This document shows positions 15,697 to 24,395 of a stretch of DNA of 62,260 nt, one piece after another. Positions within the stretch are counted from its first letter, which is position 1; each line of letters begins with the position of its first letter. The notes beneath the pieces were generated by a model. It had not been told where the DNA came from. It saw nothing but the letters and a program-made list of their open reading frames with translations, and did no database searches. Location: the NCBI GenBank assembly GCA_020723345.1, contig DYJA01000032.1, positions 1 to 62,260 on the forward strand, in the 5' to 3' direction. The position numbers were made by a program, and so were the translations under genes. The stretch is from Candidatus Aquidulcis sp. GTDB taxonomy: Bacteria; Chloroflexota; Anaerolineae; UBA4142.

Positions 15697-16895
15697 AAAT
15701 CAAACACAACCTTGATTGACCGATGCGCGCGTTTGTCCGCCGCCACCTCAAACGCGCGGCGATAATCGTCCAACGCGAAATGATGCGTGACGAGTCCGGC
15801 GCAGTTCAACTTGCCCGCTTGCATCCAGCGCATCGCGAGTTCAAACGTCGAAAGCGATTCGCCCTCCCAGGTCACAACATCGTGACCGACCGCGCCGATG
15901 AGATTCACTTCTTGGTACCACACGGGCGTCACGTCGAGTTTCATCCGATGCAAATTCACGCCGACCAGAACGACCGCGCCGCCCGCGCGCGTCCAGCGCA
16001 GCGCGTTGTTCAACGTGGATTCGATTCCGACGACGTCGAAGACGACATCAAAGCCGCCGAGCAACATGCGGTTGCCGCGTTTCTCGTACACGCGCGCGCC
16101 TGTCAAGCGCGCCGTTTCGGCATAGCCATCGTCGCGCGCGAGAATGGTGTACTGCGCGCCGTACTTTTTCGCGAGTTCCGCTTGCCATTCGAACTGCGCG
16201 AGCGCGGTGATTTCACACGCGGGTTGCAGCGCGCGAATTGCTTGAATCAGCAAAAAGCCGATGACGCCGCAACCCAACACGAGCACGCGTTCGCCCGGGT
16301 GCGCGGGACGACGCGATGCCGCGTGAATCGCAACGGCGGCTGGTTCGATCAATGTCGCGTGTTCGTCGGACAAATCGGCAGGAACATGCAAAAGTGTACT
16401 TGCCGGAGTGATAAATGTGTCGCTAAAACCACCTCCAATCGGATGATGCTCGCGCGGCTCGGACGCGTACTCGCACAAAACGCGATGACCGCGCGCGCAC
16501 GCGGGACAAAGTTCGGCGCGACCGCGCGCGCGGCAATCGTCCGCGCGTCCCCAGCGCACAACGCGATCGCCGATCTTGAAATCACGCGCCGCCGCGCCAA
16601 CTTCGATCACATCGCCCACCATCTCGTGTCCAAGATAAATGCGCTGATGCGACGGCAGCGCGACCGGCGCAACGTCGAGTCCGGCGTCGACAAAAATCTG
16701 GTGCAGATCGCTGCCGCAAATCCCGCACATGCGATTGCGAACGCGCACCCAATCGCGCGCAGGCAGCGGCGGATCGGGCATCTGCGCGAGATGGAGGCAC
16801 GACGTCGGCGCAAAGTACGCCGCGCGCGAAAATCGCGCGAGCGCGCGCGTGAGAATGATGCGCGGGATGGAGAGATCGAGGTACATCGTTTTCAT
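15690..16895 (-). CDS. zinc-dependent alcohol/threonine dehydrogenase-like MDR enzyme
   Basis: The 401-residue medium-chain dehydrogenase has the catalytic zinc residues in GICGSDLHQ and YLGHEMVGDV. A structural-zinc cysteine cluster is present as CRARGRAELCPACARGHRVL. The Rossmann motif is VLVLGCGVIGFLLIQAIRAL. The N-terminus (about 45 residues before the catalytic cysteine) is longer than usual. The start at 16895 gives this form; longer readings run into the neighbouring gene. Likely an NAD(P)-dependent oxidation of a secondary alcohol or polyol. No pathway genes adjoin it. Confidence 0.85.
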   Translation of the reverse strand: MKTMYLDLSIPRIILTRALARFSRAAYFAPTSCLHLAQMPDPPLPARDWVRVRNRMCGICGSDLHQIFVDAGLDVAPVALPSHQRIYLGHEMVGDVIEVGAAARDFKIGDRVVRWGRADDCRARGRAELCPACARGHRVLCEYASEPREHHPIGGGFSDTFITPASTLLHVPADLSDEHATLIEPAAVAIHAASRRPAHPGERVLVLGCGVIGFLLIQAIRALQPACEITALAQFEWQAELAKKYGAQYTILARDDGYAETARLTGARVYEKRGNRMLLGGFDVVFDVVGIESTLNNALRWTRAGGAVVLVGVNLHRMKLDVTPVWYQEVNLIGAVGHDVVTWEGESLSTFELAMRWMQAGKLNCAGLVTHHFALDDYRRAFEVAADKRAHRSIKVVFDLA

Positions 16896-16951
16896 AATTG
16901 CTGTTCGTAGTGCGCGCTTGCAGCGCGCTAAAGCGCACACTACCAACCGGT

Positions 16952-17683
16952 TCACTTGCCCAAGTTGAACACGAGCGACAACCCAAGAGTCAGAATCATC
17001 CCATTCACCAGCGCGCGAAATACGCGTTTGTCGATCCAACGATCCACCAGCGCACCTGCGGCGATGCCGATGACCAATGCAGGTAGAACGTACGCGTAAA
17101 ACATCAACACTGGCGTCAACCGACCGGTGAGCGCGTGCGATGCGACCGTCCCGATGCCCGTGATGAGAAAGAGCGTTTGCAACGCGGCGCGAAATTCGTC
17201 TTTCTCCCACTGACGCAGCGAGCCGTAAACAATCAGTGGTGGCCCCGGCGTGTTGTATGCTCCACCCAAACTCCCCGCCAAAAATCCCGCGAGGTAACCC
17301 CAACGTTTCGATACGCGACGCATTGAGACAAAATGTGCGAGCGAATAGTACGCGAACGCGATCAGGAGCACACCCAGCAACATTTTGATCGCCGACTCGC
17401 TCACGTTGCTCAGCGCCCAAATGCCGACAGGGATGCCAAACACCAGCGCGAAACCTAGACGAAGTACTTCAGACACGACCACCGCTTCGCGGTGACGAAT
17501 GAAATTGACGACGTACAAAGTCAATGCGGTCACAGCAATTAACGGCGCGGCAGTCTGAATTCCCAGCACGAGTGAGATGAGCGGCATTGCGATCAGCGAA
17601 AAACCAAACCCCGTAATCGTCTGCTCGAACGCGGCGAAGAAGACGATGGCGATCAACACGAACGGGAGGAGATATTCGTCCAT
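16952..17683 (-). CDS. TSUP-family (TauE/SafE) membrane transporter
   Basis: A 243-residue protein with about eight spans in two repeats, each opening with a TauE/SafE-type loop: FFAAFEQTITGFGFSLIAMP and FLAGSLGGAYNTPGPPLIVY. Members export sulfite, sulfoacetate or other organosulfur anions, but substrates vary. The ATG at 17683 is used because upstream codons fall in a dispersed repeat. It lies 56 bp upstream of the alcohol dehydrogenase start, co-directional. Confidence 0.88.
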   Translation of the reverse strand: MDEYLLPFVLIAIVFFAAFEQTITGFGFSLIAMPLISLVLGIQTAAPLIAVTALTLYVVNFIRHREAVVVSEVLRLGFALVFGIPVGIWALSNVSESAIKMLLGVLLIAFAYYSLAHFVSMRRVSKRWGYLAGFLAGSLGGAYNTPGPPLIVYGSLRQWEKDEFRAALQTLFLITGIGTVASHALTGRLTPVLMFYAYVLPALVIGIAAGALVDRWIDKRVFRALVNGMILTLGLSLVFNLGK

Positions 17684-17765
17684 CGTAAGGGATGAAGGAT
17701 GAGGGATAAGGGATGAACCCTTCGACTTCGCTCGGGGCATCCTTCATCCTTCATCCTTCTGCCTT
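17684..17765. repeat. GATGAAGGATGA words flanking a CCTTCGACTTCGCTCGGGG copy
   Basis: GGGATGAAGGATGAGGGATAAG is answered by CATCCTTCATCCTTCTGCC around a CCCTTCGACTTCGCTCGGGG core, giving nested dispersed repeats in a hairpin. The right arm overlaps the last codons of the PLP decarboxylase. Confidence 0.75.
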
Positions 17766-19198
17766 TCCTCAACGCGCGTCAATCCATCCAGCACATCCAA
17801 CACGAGTTCATTCACATCGCCGCGATTCGGCAGCGACGCCATCATCCCGTACATCGCGGCGGAACGCGCAGGCACGCCCGAACCAAACAGCGCGGACGCG
17901 CGCGCGGTCAAGTCGCTCATCAATTTCGGCGGCAAGATTTTCGACGCGGCGCGCACCGCGCCCACCTGAAGCGCGTTCGCGAATTTGTGGAAGGTCAAGC
18001 GTCGGGCTTTCGCGACAGCGCGTTCTAAATCGCGCAGAAACGCGTCCGCGCTCTGCGCGTGCACGTGCGTCACCGTGAGATGCAAACTTGGCGGAAATTG
18101 TTGGCGATCAATCTGCCACCCGCGCACAGTCATTTCATCGCCGACTTCGTAAACGTTCAGCACATCGGAACCGATGGCGAGAATACTCATCGCAGGATCG
18201 CCCAGGATTTTGAGACCGGGGATCGCGTTGATACCGGCGCGCACTTTCGTCGTCGTCCGCATCACCGTGTTGTTGATCGCAAGGTAACCTTCTTCGCCAA
18301 GATAATTCAGGATCGCCCACGCCGCCGCAATCGCGCCGCCGGGGCGCGTGCCGCACATCGTCGGCGAGGCATAGATGCCGCCGAGCCAATCGGCGTAGAC
18401 GAAATATTGATGACGGCGCAGCGCGCGATTTTTGTGCAGGATGACCGACGCGCCTTTTGCCGCGTAGGCGTACTTGTGCAAGTCCACGGAAATCGAAGTG
18501 ACGCCGGGAACGCGAAAATCGAAATCGGGAACGGGGTAACCCAGTTTGCGAACGAACGGCAGCATAAAGCCGCCGACGCACGCATCCACGTGAAAGAGAA
18601 TTTCGTTTTCGCGCGCGATGTGCGCGAGTTCGGCAATCGGATCGACGACGCCGTGCGGGTACGTCGGCGCGGAGCCGACGAGCAAAATCGTGTTGGGCGT
18701 GATCGCCGCGCGCGCGGCGGAGACATCGGCGCGCAAATCGGATGTGAGCGGAGTATGAATCGGCGTGACGCCAAAATAGTGCGCGGCTTTGTCGAACGCG
18801 GGATGCGCGGTGAGCGGCAAGATCATTTCGGGCGCGGCGACGCGCGGCTTGTGGACGCGCGCCCAATCGCGCGCGGTCTTGACCGCCATCAAAATACTTT
18901 CGGTGCCGCCCGAAGTCAGATTGCCAACGGTTTCATCGTCGCCGCCAAGTAAACTCGCCGTCATCGCGATCACCTCGGCTTCGAATTTTTTCAAACTGGG
19001 GAACGCCATCGGGTTCAAGCCATTTTCGGAGAAGAACAGCGCGTACGCGCGCTTGAGGAGATCGCTGACATCGTCGCCCGCGTAATACACCAGACTAAAA
19101 GTCTTGCCTGCTTGCCAATTGGCGTCGTCGTCGCGCGCGCGTTGCATCGCGGTCAAAACTTTTTCGGCGGACGAGCGTTTGGGGGGAAGCGACAACAT
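17744..19198 (-). CDS. PLP-dependent group II decarboxylase, sphingosine-1-phosphate-lyase-like
   Basis: The 484-residue fold-type I enzyme has the cofactor lysine in SVDLHKYAYAAKGASVI, the aspartate strand ILFHVDACVGGFMLPF, and the phosphate-binding NLTSGGTESILMAVK. The pattern is closest to sphingosine-1-phosphate lyase and related bacterial aldehyde-lyases rather than glutamate decarboxylase. There is no N-terminal membrane anchor. The ATG at 19198 is chosen because the longer reading crosses the divergent promoter region. The final residues (RQKDEG) are encoded by the GATGAAGGATGA repeat. The substrate, a phosphorylated amino-alcohol or an amino acid, is unproven. Confidence 0.83.
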   Translation of the reverse strand: MLSLPPKRSSAEKVLTAMQRARDDDANWQAGKTFSLVYYAGDDVSDLLKRAYALFFSENGLNPMAFPSLKKFEAEVIAMTASLLGGDDETVGNLTSGGTESILMAVKTARDWARVHKPRVAAPEMILPLTAHPAFDKAAHYFGVTPIHTPLTSDLRADVSAARAAITPNTILLVGSAPTYPHGVVDPIAELAHIARENEILFHVDACVGGFMLPFVRKLGYPVPDFDFRVPGVTSISVDLHKYAYAAKGASVILHKNRALRRHQYFVYADWLGGIYASPTMCGTRPGGAIAAAWAILNYLGEEGYLAINNTVMRTTTKVRAGINAIPGLKILGDPAMSILAIGSDVLNVYEVGDEMTVRGWQIDRQQFPPSLHLTVTHVHAQSADAFLRDLERAVAKARRLTFHKFANALQVGAVRAASKILPPKLMSDLTARASALFGSGVPARSAAMYGMMASLPNRGDVNELVLDVLDGLTRVEERQKDEG

Positions 19199-19277
19199 CG
19201 TCGTTGAACTCCTGGGCACGAATTCTGATCCAACTTTATCACGAGAACGCATTTTTGTCGAGGGGGGTGCGCGCGGC

Positions 19278-19306
19278 TTGACACCGCGCGTCAAGTGTGG
19301 TACAAA
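19278..19306 (+). promoter_or_regulatory. promoter giving a probably leaderless transcript
   Basis: Perfect TTGACA (19278-19283), a 17-bp spacer, then TACAAA (19301-19306). Transcription would start about 1-2 bp before the ATG at 19315, and no ribosome site is present. Confidence 0.6.
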
Positions 19307-19314
19307 CATCACCG

Positions 19315-20301
19315 ATGCCAAACGAACAACTGCCGCTCTTTCCGCCCGCGGGCGCGAAACCCAAACGCCTGCAAGAACAACCCGCACCGCCCGCGCGCGC
19401 GCCTGAACCACTCGCCGAGAGCGCGCCACTGCACGCGCGTTCGTCGCTCGTCGCCGCGATTACCGCGTACCACGATCAAATGCGCCGCTTGAACTGGTCG
19501 CATTACACACTTCAAGCGTTCGGCGGCGATTTGAAATTGTTCAGCCAACACGTCGGCGCGAATGTCGCGGTCGGCGAGATCACGTCAGAGACGATCCAAG
19601 AATTTCTTGACTGGCTGCGATTCGAACGCGGCGTGCCGTGCAAACCGAAATCGTACCAACGCCGTTTGACGACGCTCAAAGTGTTCTTCGCGTGGCTCAA
19701 GCAAACGCGAGTGATCGGCGACGATCCCGCCGCGCCAATCGCACACATTCCCGTCACGAGTCCCTTGCCCGAAATTCTGTACGACGATCAAATCGCAAAA
19801 CTGCTCGACCACGCGCGCGCGTTGTTTCGCGCCGACAAGAGCGACGCGCGTCCGCTCCTCATCGTCACGCTCTTGCTTTCGACGGGCATCAAAAAGAGCG
19901 AGGCGATGGCGATTCGGTTGAGCGATCTCGATAGCGCGAATCCGCAAAACGCCGCGCTGTTCGTGCGGTACGACGACGCGAAGAAACGCCACAAGGAACG
20001 CAAACTCAAACTGTCGCCTGAATTTGCGACGACGCTGCCGCGCTACATCGAACAGTACACGCCGCGCGCGCACCTCTTTGAATGTACTGCGCGCAATCTC
20101 GAGTACGTGCTGGCGGACATGGCAAAGGCGACCGGGCTTGGCAACACAGTGTCGTTCGAAAGTTTGCGGTGGACGTGCGCGGTACAAGATTACAAAAATG
20201 GAATGCCCGAAGATCACATCCGCCAAAAACTTGGTCTGTCTACAATTACCTGGGAAGAAGACGGCGAGCGATTGAAGCGGCTGGCGGGAAAACCGCTGTG
20301 A
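19315..20301 (+). CDS. catalytically degenerate tyrosine recombinase/phage-integrase-fold protein
   Basis: The 328-residue protein has a SAM-like core-binding domain (about 45-135) and an integrase catalytic fold (about 150-320). The first catalytic arginine is Lys193 (STGIKKSEAM instead of TG-x-R-x-SE), the HxLRH box reads ESLRW, the GH motif is GL, and the nucleophile tyrosine is missing after ITWEEDG. It should therefore bind DNA but not recombine. Residues 1-40 are a Pro/Ala-rich tail. It is followed 14 bp later by the queuosine-salvage gene, suggesting co-transcription rather than mobility. Confidence 0.75.
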   Translation: MPNEQLPLFPPAGAKPKRLQEQPAPPARAPEPLAESAPLHARSSLVAAITAYHDQMRRLNWSHYTLQAFGGDLKLFSQHVGANVAVGEITSETIQEFLDWLRFERGVPCKPKSYQRRLTTLKVFFAWLKQTRVIGDDPAAPIAHIPVTSPLPEILYDDQIAKLLDHARALFRADKSDARPLLIVTLLLSTGIKKSEAMAIRLSDLDSANPQNAALFVRYDDAKKRHKERKLKLSPEFATTLPRYIEQYTPRAHLFECTARNLEYVLADMAKATGLGNTVSFESLRWTCAVQDYKNGMPEDHIRQKLGLSTITWEEDGERLKRLAGKPL

Positions 20302-20315
20302 ATCAATGAGCCAAA

Positions 20316-21314
20316 ATGCCAAAATCTCTTTTCGCCAAAATCCTCGCAACTCGCCCCGATCCACTTGACGTACTGAAAACCACTGCGTTCGTCATCCAGC
20401 GCGCGCGGTTTGTGAAGATCAACCACGACGCAATTGAACGCGCGGCGGACGCGCTCGCGGAACAACGCGTCGAGCCGCCCGCGTGGAATTACGCGTTACA
20501 TTTTTTTGATGGCACGGAGCGCACCGTCAACTATTTGTTTCTGCTCGACGCGCTCAACTTTTGCTTCTGGGGCAAACCGAAATGGGGTATCCCGTATCGC
20601 GGCAGAAAACTTGACGGCTACTGGGCGCTTGCCGCCGCGCTCAAGCGTGCGATAAAAAAGCATCCGCGTTTTGCCGACCCTGAAACTTGGACGCGCCTCG
20701 CGCCGCAAGAACTTGCGCTCATTTTGCGCGGCAACACGGCGATCCCGCTTTTCGCGGAACGCTGGCGCAACGCGCGCGAACTGGGCGCGGTTTTGCGCGA
20801 GCATTGGGGCGGCAGCACGGCGACCTTCGTCGCCGACGCGACGCGCGACGCGCCGCGCCTCGCGCAAATGATCGCGGAAAATTTCGCGTCGTTCGACGAT
20901 ATCGCGGTGTACGACAATCGCGAAGTACGCTTTTTCAAGCGCGCGCAGATCCTCGTCTGCGATCTCTGGGGCGCGTTTGGCGGCAAAGCGTGGGGCGCGT
21001 TCGACAACATCGAAACGCTGACCGCGTTCGCGGATTACAAACTGCCGCAGATTTTGCGCGCGTGGGGCATCGTCCAGTACGCGCCATCACTCGCGCGCAA
21101 GGTGGACGCGCAAATCGAACTCGCGGCGGGCAGCGCGGCGGAAATCGAAGTTCGCGCGGCAACGCTCTGGGGAGTCGAGTTTCTGCGCGACGCGCTCGCG
21201 CGGCGCGGTCGCAATCTGTGGAGCATTCAAATAGATTGGATTTTGTGGGAAGCGAGTCAGGCGCGATTCGAAGGAATGAAGCCATACCATCGAGTTCGCA
21301 CTATCTACTACTGA
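20316..21314 (+). CDS. qng1: queuosine-nucleoside glycosidase (DUF2419/Qng1 family)
   Basis: The 332-residue protein matches the DUF2419 queuosine salvage family, which releases queuine base from queuosine nucleotide for reuse in tRNA. Diagnostic stretches are LFLLDALNFCFWGKPKWG, DLWGAFGGKAWGAFDN, LTAFADYKLPQILRAWG, and the acidic EIEVRAATLWGVEFLRDAL. It implies salvage of exogenous queuosine. No tgt or queuine transporter gene is nearby. There is no clear ribosome site, and translation may couple to the upstream gene. Confidence 0.9.
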   Translation: MPKSLFAKILATRPDPLDVLKTTAFVIQRARFVKINHDAIERAADALAEQRVEPPAWNYALHFFDGTERTVNYLFLLDALNFCFWGKPKWGIPYRGRKLDGYWALAAALKRAIKKHPRFADPETWTRLAPQELALILRGNTAIPLFAERWRNARELGAVLREHWGGSTATFVADATRDAPRLAQMIAENFASFDDIAVYDNREVRFFKRAQILVCDLWGAFGGKAWGAFDNIETLTAFADYKLPQILRAWGIVQYAPSLARKVDAQIELAAGSAAEIEVRAATLWGVEFLRDALARRGRNLWSIQIDWILWEASQARFEGMKPYHRVRTIYY

Positions 21315-21332
21315 TCAATCAATCCTAGTTTC

Positions 21333-21839
21333 TCACTCCGGGCGATAAGGCGCAACACCGTCGAGGTCGCCCACGAACTCCGCGAGATTGCCGTGCCCGA
21401 GAACTTGGCGAATCGCCATGTTTTCGCCAATGTGGTACCAATAGTGATAAATCACGCGCTGAAGAAGCGACCCCCAAAGGTACGGACTCGGCTTGCCATC
21501 TCTCACGACGCGTTGCTGTAATTTCTCGATCGTCAACGCGTCGAGCCAGGGATCGACGGCTTGCGCGATCGCGTTCCACGCCGTCCACATTTCGTCGAGC
21601 GCGGGCGTACTGGCAGGCGCGCGATAGGCAAACAATTCATTGATCTGCGGCAACAGCATTTGCCCTTGTCCATAGAACAAAAAGTACCGCTGCTCTTGCC
21701 ACGCCAAATGTCCGACGTTCCAACTGATGCAGTTCATCGGCATGAACCGCTGGCGCGCATCCGCGTCGCTCAAACCTTCGAGCGCGCGTTTGAATTCGCC
21801 GCGCGTAAAGCGCAGTTGTTGTACGAGTGGATGAATCAT
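21333..21839 (-). CDS. DinB-fold protein (second of a pair)
   Basis: A 168-residue four-helix DinB/YfiT-like protein: LVQQLRFTRGEFKRALEGLS, then CISWNVGHLAWQEQRYFLF and VIYHYWYHIGENMAIRQVLG. The metal-site histidines are in GHLAWQEQ and YHIGEN. Known family members are thiol-dependent transferases. Its start overlaps the end of the upstream DinB gene by 4 bp (ATGA), so the two are translationally coupled. The two proteins are only distantly alike and may form a heterodimer. Confidence 0.85.
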   Translation of the reverse strand: MIHPLVQQLRFTRGEFKRALEGLSDADARQRFMPMNCISWNVGHLAWQEQRYFLFYGQGQMLLPQINELFAYRAPASTPALDEMWTAWNAIAQAVDPWLDALTIEKLQQRVVRDGKPSPYLWGSLLQRVIYHYWYHIGENMAIRQVLGHGNLAEFVGDLDGVAPYRPE

Positions 21840-22384
21840 TTTTGTTTTCCTCGATTTCCCGGCGTCGGGATGTGAACGATTGACGATTTGTCTGCCGCGA
21901 GCCCGCGGCGAATATTCGCAGTATGTTCGCGATAGTGTTCGTACGAATCTCCCGCGATACATTTCCACAGCGGTCGGGCTTCGCCCCAAAATGGGACGAT
22001 GTAGCGATCATAGCGATTGGGAACGATCAGATCTTCCTCTGGCAATATGGTCACCAATTGGTAGAGCCGCTCGTACACTTGGCGCGCTTGTTCGAGGACG
22101 TCCGCAAGTGAACGATCCTTGTTTTCCATCCAGATGATCGCGTTGCGTTGATCGACATCCAACAAATCGCGATGCGATGCCACCGTGACTTGACCACGCG
22201 CCGCCGCCTCCAGCCAGCCCAACAGCCACTGTTCGTAGTACGCGACGTGACCAATCGTATCTTTGACCGACCAACCGGCGTGAAGGATCGGCAATGTCAT
22301 TCGGTCTTCTTCGATCTCCGCGAGCGCGGCTTCCCAGTTTGCATGTTCCGTCCGCAGCACATCGAGGAGTTGGGTCTTGCTCAT
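21836..22384 (-). CDS. DinB-fold protein (first of a pair)
   Basis: The 182-residue DinB superfamily member has the three-histidine layout: SVKDTIGHVAYYEQWLLGW with one histidine and DSYEHYREHTANIRRGL with the pair near the C-terminus. It belongs to the DUF1706/ClbS-like DinB type. The ATG at 22384 is the likeliest start, but an in-frame ATG at 22462 lies only about 10 bp after the predicted transcription start and could be used in a near-leaderless message. It diverges from the CGNR regulator gene. Confidence 0.82.
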   Translation of the reverse strand: MSKTQLLDVLRTEHANWEAALAEIEEDRMTLPILHAGWSVKDTIGHVAYYEQWLLGWLEAAARGQVTVASHRDLLDVDQRNAIIWMENKDRSLADVLEQARQVYERLYQLVTILPEEDLIVPNRYDRYIVPFWGEARPLWKCIAGDSYEHYREHTANIRRGLAADKSSIVHIPTPGNRGKQK

Positions 22385-22477
22385 CAGATCCGCCACTCTG
22401 CCCTCCCCGGCTACTGGAAGGGCAACCATCCCCTTGACAATTTTCCAGTAACCTGCTATCATTTGTTCGCTGGTTAC

Positions 22478-22506
22478 ATTATAGCAGAATATCTATAACC
22501 TGTCAA
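22478..22506 (-). promoter_or_regulatory. consensus sigma70 promoter for the dinB-like pair
   Basis: On the minus strand TTGACA (22506-22501), a 17-bp spacer and TATAAT (22483-22478), both hexamers perfect. The spacer contains part of the imperfect palindrome GGTTACATTATAG...CTATAACC, a possible operator shared with the divergent promoter. Confidence 0.8.
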
Positions 22507-22527
22507 TACCGTATTGCTAGTTATAAT
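22500..22527 (+). promoter_or_regulatory. divergent promoter for the CGNR regulator
   Basis: CTGTCA (22500-22505), a 16-bp spacer and perfect TATAAT (22522-22527). The start codon at 22543 lies about 9 bp after the predicted transcription start. It overlaps the minus-strand promoter, so one bound repressor could control both. Confidence 0.6.
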
Positions 22528-22542
22528 GGAGAAAATTGCCGA

Positions 22543-23166
22543 ATGACTGAAGACAACTCGCGCATCGAAAGCATCGAACTGCTTGGCGGATCCGTGTGCC
22601 TCGACTTTGCCAACACCGTTGGGAATCACAGGAGCGCCGAGCCGTCCGAATATCTGGCGAGCTACGCCGACTTGGTCGTGTGGAGTCGCCGTGTGGGAAT
22701 CCTGACAAATCGCGCCGCGCAAGAATTGCAAAGCCAAGCCGCGCGGCGTCCTGCTGAGGCAAACGCGGTCTTGCAACGCGCGCGCACACTGCGCGAAGCC
22801 ATCTATCGCATCTTTGCCGCAATCGCGACCGGCGCCTCCGTCAAGTCGGCTGACCTCACAATACTGAATCGTTCGCTCGCAGATACCCTCGGCAATGCGC
22901 GCCTCGTTCCGAGCAAGAATGGCTTCGCGTGGAGTTGGGTGGACGAGAACACTCGTGATCGAATGCTGTGGGTTGTGGCGCGTTCGGCGGCGGATTTGCT
23001 CACTTCGGGCAAATTGGATAGAGTACGTCAGTGCGGTGATGATGTTTGCGGTTGGCTGTTCTTGGACACGAGCAAAAATCACAGTCGACGTTGGTGCAAC
23101 ATGAACGACTGCGGCAATCGCGCCAAAGCGCGGCGGCATTACCGACGAATTCGCGGCATCGAATAG
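22543..23166 (+). CDS. CGNR zinc-finger transcriptional regulator
   Basis: The 207-residue protein joins an N-terminal ABATE ligand-sensing domain (LLGGSVCLDFANTVGNH) to a C-terminal CGNR zinc finger (CGDDVCGWLFLD, SRRWCNMNDCGNRAKARRHY). Members are stress- or ligand-responsive DNA-binding proteins. It is divergent from the dinB pair and 44 bp upstream of the SagB-like nitroreductase gene, which it may regulate together with itself. The four zinc cysteines are intact. Confidence 0.92.
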   Translation: MTEDNSRIESIELLGGSVCLDFANTVGNHRSAEPSEYLASYADLVVWSRRVGILTNRAAQELQSQAARRPAEANAVLQRARTLREAIYRIFAAIATGASVKSADLTILNRSLADTLGNARLVPSKNGFAWSWVDENTRDRMLWVVARSAADLLTSGKLDRVRQCGDDVCGWLFLDTSKNHSRRWCNMNDCGNRAKARRHYRRIRGIE

Positions 23167-23210
23167 ATTTAGCGTCCCTTCGTGGACAAATTTCCGCCAG
23201 GAGGCAGCCC

Positions 23211-23927
23211 ATGTCCGAATCAAAACGCGCTGACAAACGACGTATCAGTCGCCGGGCTTTTCTGCGAAGGATGACCGGGTTCTCCGTCGCCGCGCTCGCC
23301 GGAGCGAGTTTGCTCGAAGCGTGCAGTCCTCCCCCGGCAACTCCAACCCCCGCGCCGACCGCGCCGCCATCGGTCAAGCCATCGCCCGCGTCCGCGACAT
23401 TGTCGGACGCGTTGAAGAAACGCAAATCAGCAACGGCTTTCCAGCCGCAACCGCTCCCCAAGGAAAAGCTTTTGGATTTGTTATGGGCAGCGTGGGGCAT
23501 CAATCGCCCGGACTCTGGGAAACGCACCGCGCCTTCGGCGATGAACGCGCAAGAGATTGATATTTACGTCCTCACCTCCGAAGGCGCGTTTGTGTACGAC
23601 GCCAAAGCGAATCAACTCACCGCGGTCGTCGCGCAAGACCTGCGCGCCAAGGCGACGACGGCGGCGGCAATGCGCGACGCGGCGGCGCAACTCATCTTCG
23701 TCGCCGACTATGCCAAATTGCGAACCGGCTCGCAATCGCAAAAGGAACTTTACTCCGCCTGCCACACCGGTTTTATCGCTCAGAACGTTTACCTGTATTG
23801 CGCCGTCGAAGGATTGGGCGCGCGCTTTTACGCGGGCGTCGATCGCGCCGCGCTAAAAGAGAGTTTGAAATTGCGGAACGATCAGCAAGTCGTGTTCGCG
23901 CAGGCGGTTGGGTATTCCAAAGAATAG
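23211..23927 (+). CDS. Tat-exported lipoprotein nitroreductase (SagB/ThcOx type)
   Basis: The 238-residue protein begins with a twin-arginine signal (RRISRRAFLRRMTGFSVAAL) and a lipobox ending in LLEACS, followed by a Pro/Thr linker. The mature domain is an FMN nitroreductase of SagB type: LSDALKKRKSATAF, LLDLLWAAWGINRPDSGKRT and the C-terminal VEGLGARFYAGVD. It would act outside the membrane on an unknown substrate, with FMN inserted before Tat export. The start at 23211 has CAGGAGGCAGCCC upstream. It is likely co-transcribed with the CGNR regulator. Confidence 0.9.
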   Translation: MSESKRADKRRISRRAFLRRMTGFSVAALAGASLLEACSPPPATPTPAPTAPPSVKPSPASATLSDALKKRKSATAFQPQPLPKEKLLDLLWAAWGINRPDSGKRTAPSAMNAQEIDIYVLTSEGAFVYDAKANQLTAVVAQDLRAKATTAAAMRDAAAQLIFVADYAKLRTGSQSQKELYSACHTGFIAQNVYLYCAVEGLGARFYAGVDRAALKESLKLRNDQQVVFAQAVGYSKE

Positions 23928-23940
23928 GACACAACATGAG

Positions 23941-24015
23941 TAAGGGCGAAGCATTTTTCGCCGTTTGAATTCGCTACACTCCGCCAGAGTGTTGCGAAAA
24001 ATGCTTCGCCCCTAC
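23941..24015. repeat. inverted-repeat element with perfect 18-bp ends
   Basis: GGGCGAAGCATTTTTCGC (23944-23961) and its exact complement (23994-24011) enclose a smaller ACACTC/GAGTGT stem. The 75-bp unit looks like a MITE or REP-type palindrome; a single copy is present in this window. Confidence 0.8.
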
Positions 24016-24035
24016 CCACACGAAAGGCGGCAACC

Positions 24036-24384
24036 ATGGCGCGTGACGAAGCATATCGCGAAGCAGAAAAGAAAAACATCAGGCATCAAACTCGCGCTGG
24101 ACGACACCGCGTACAAAGCCATCGAAGAGCAACTTGATTTCGGCAAAGATGTCATTGACGCGTCGTTGAGCGGCAGCGAAAAAATCGGCGATTGGCTTGG
24201 CAGCGGCGCTTCCACCGACATGGAACACGGCTCGATGATTCGCGCGCAAGGCGCGATGTTGCGCGAACTGCACGCGCTCTTGAAAGCCAAAGACCCGACG
24301 TTCAGCCACTTGGGTCTTGTCCGCGTGATGAACAAGCGCCAGGAATTTTTGTGGGTGCATCCGCAGTTTGAGAAGGAGTATTAG
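24036..24384 (+). pseudogene. small conserved-looking protein split by a one-base frameshift
   Basis: The ATG after AAAGGCGG reads MARDEAYREAEKK, then goes out of frame. The next frame continues TSGIKLALDDTAYKAIEEQ to the stop at 24384. Removing one A from the A5 run near 24077 joins them into one protein of about 115 residues. No known domain was recognised; it is acidic and helical with a C-terminal QEFLWVHPQFEKEY. A real slip site or sequencing error are both possible. Confidence 0.6.
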
Positions 24385-24395
24385 TACGCGCGCGG

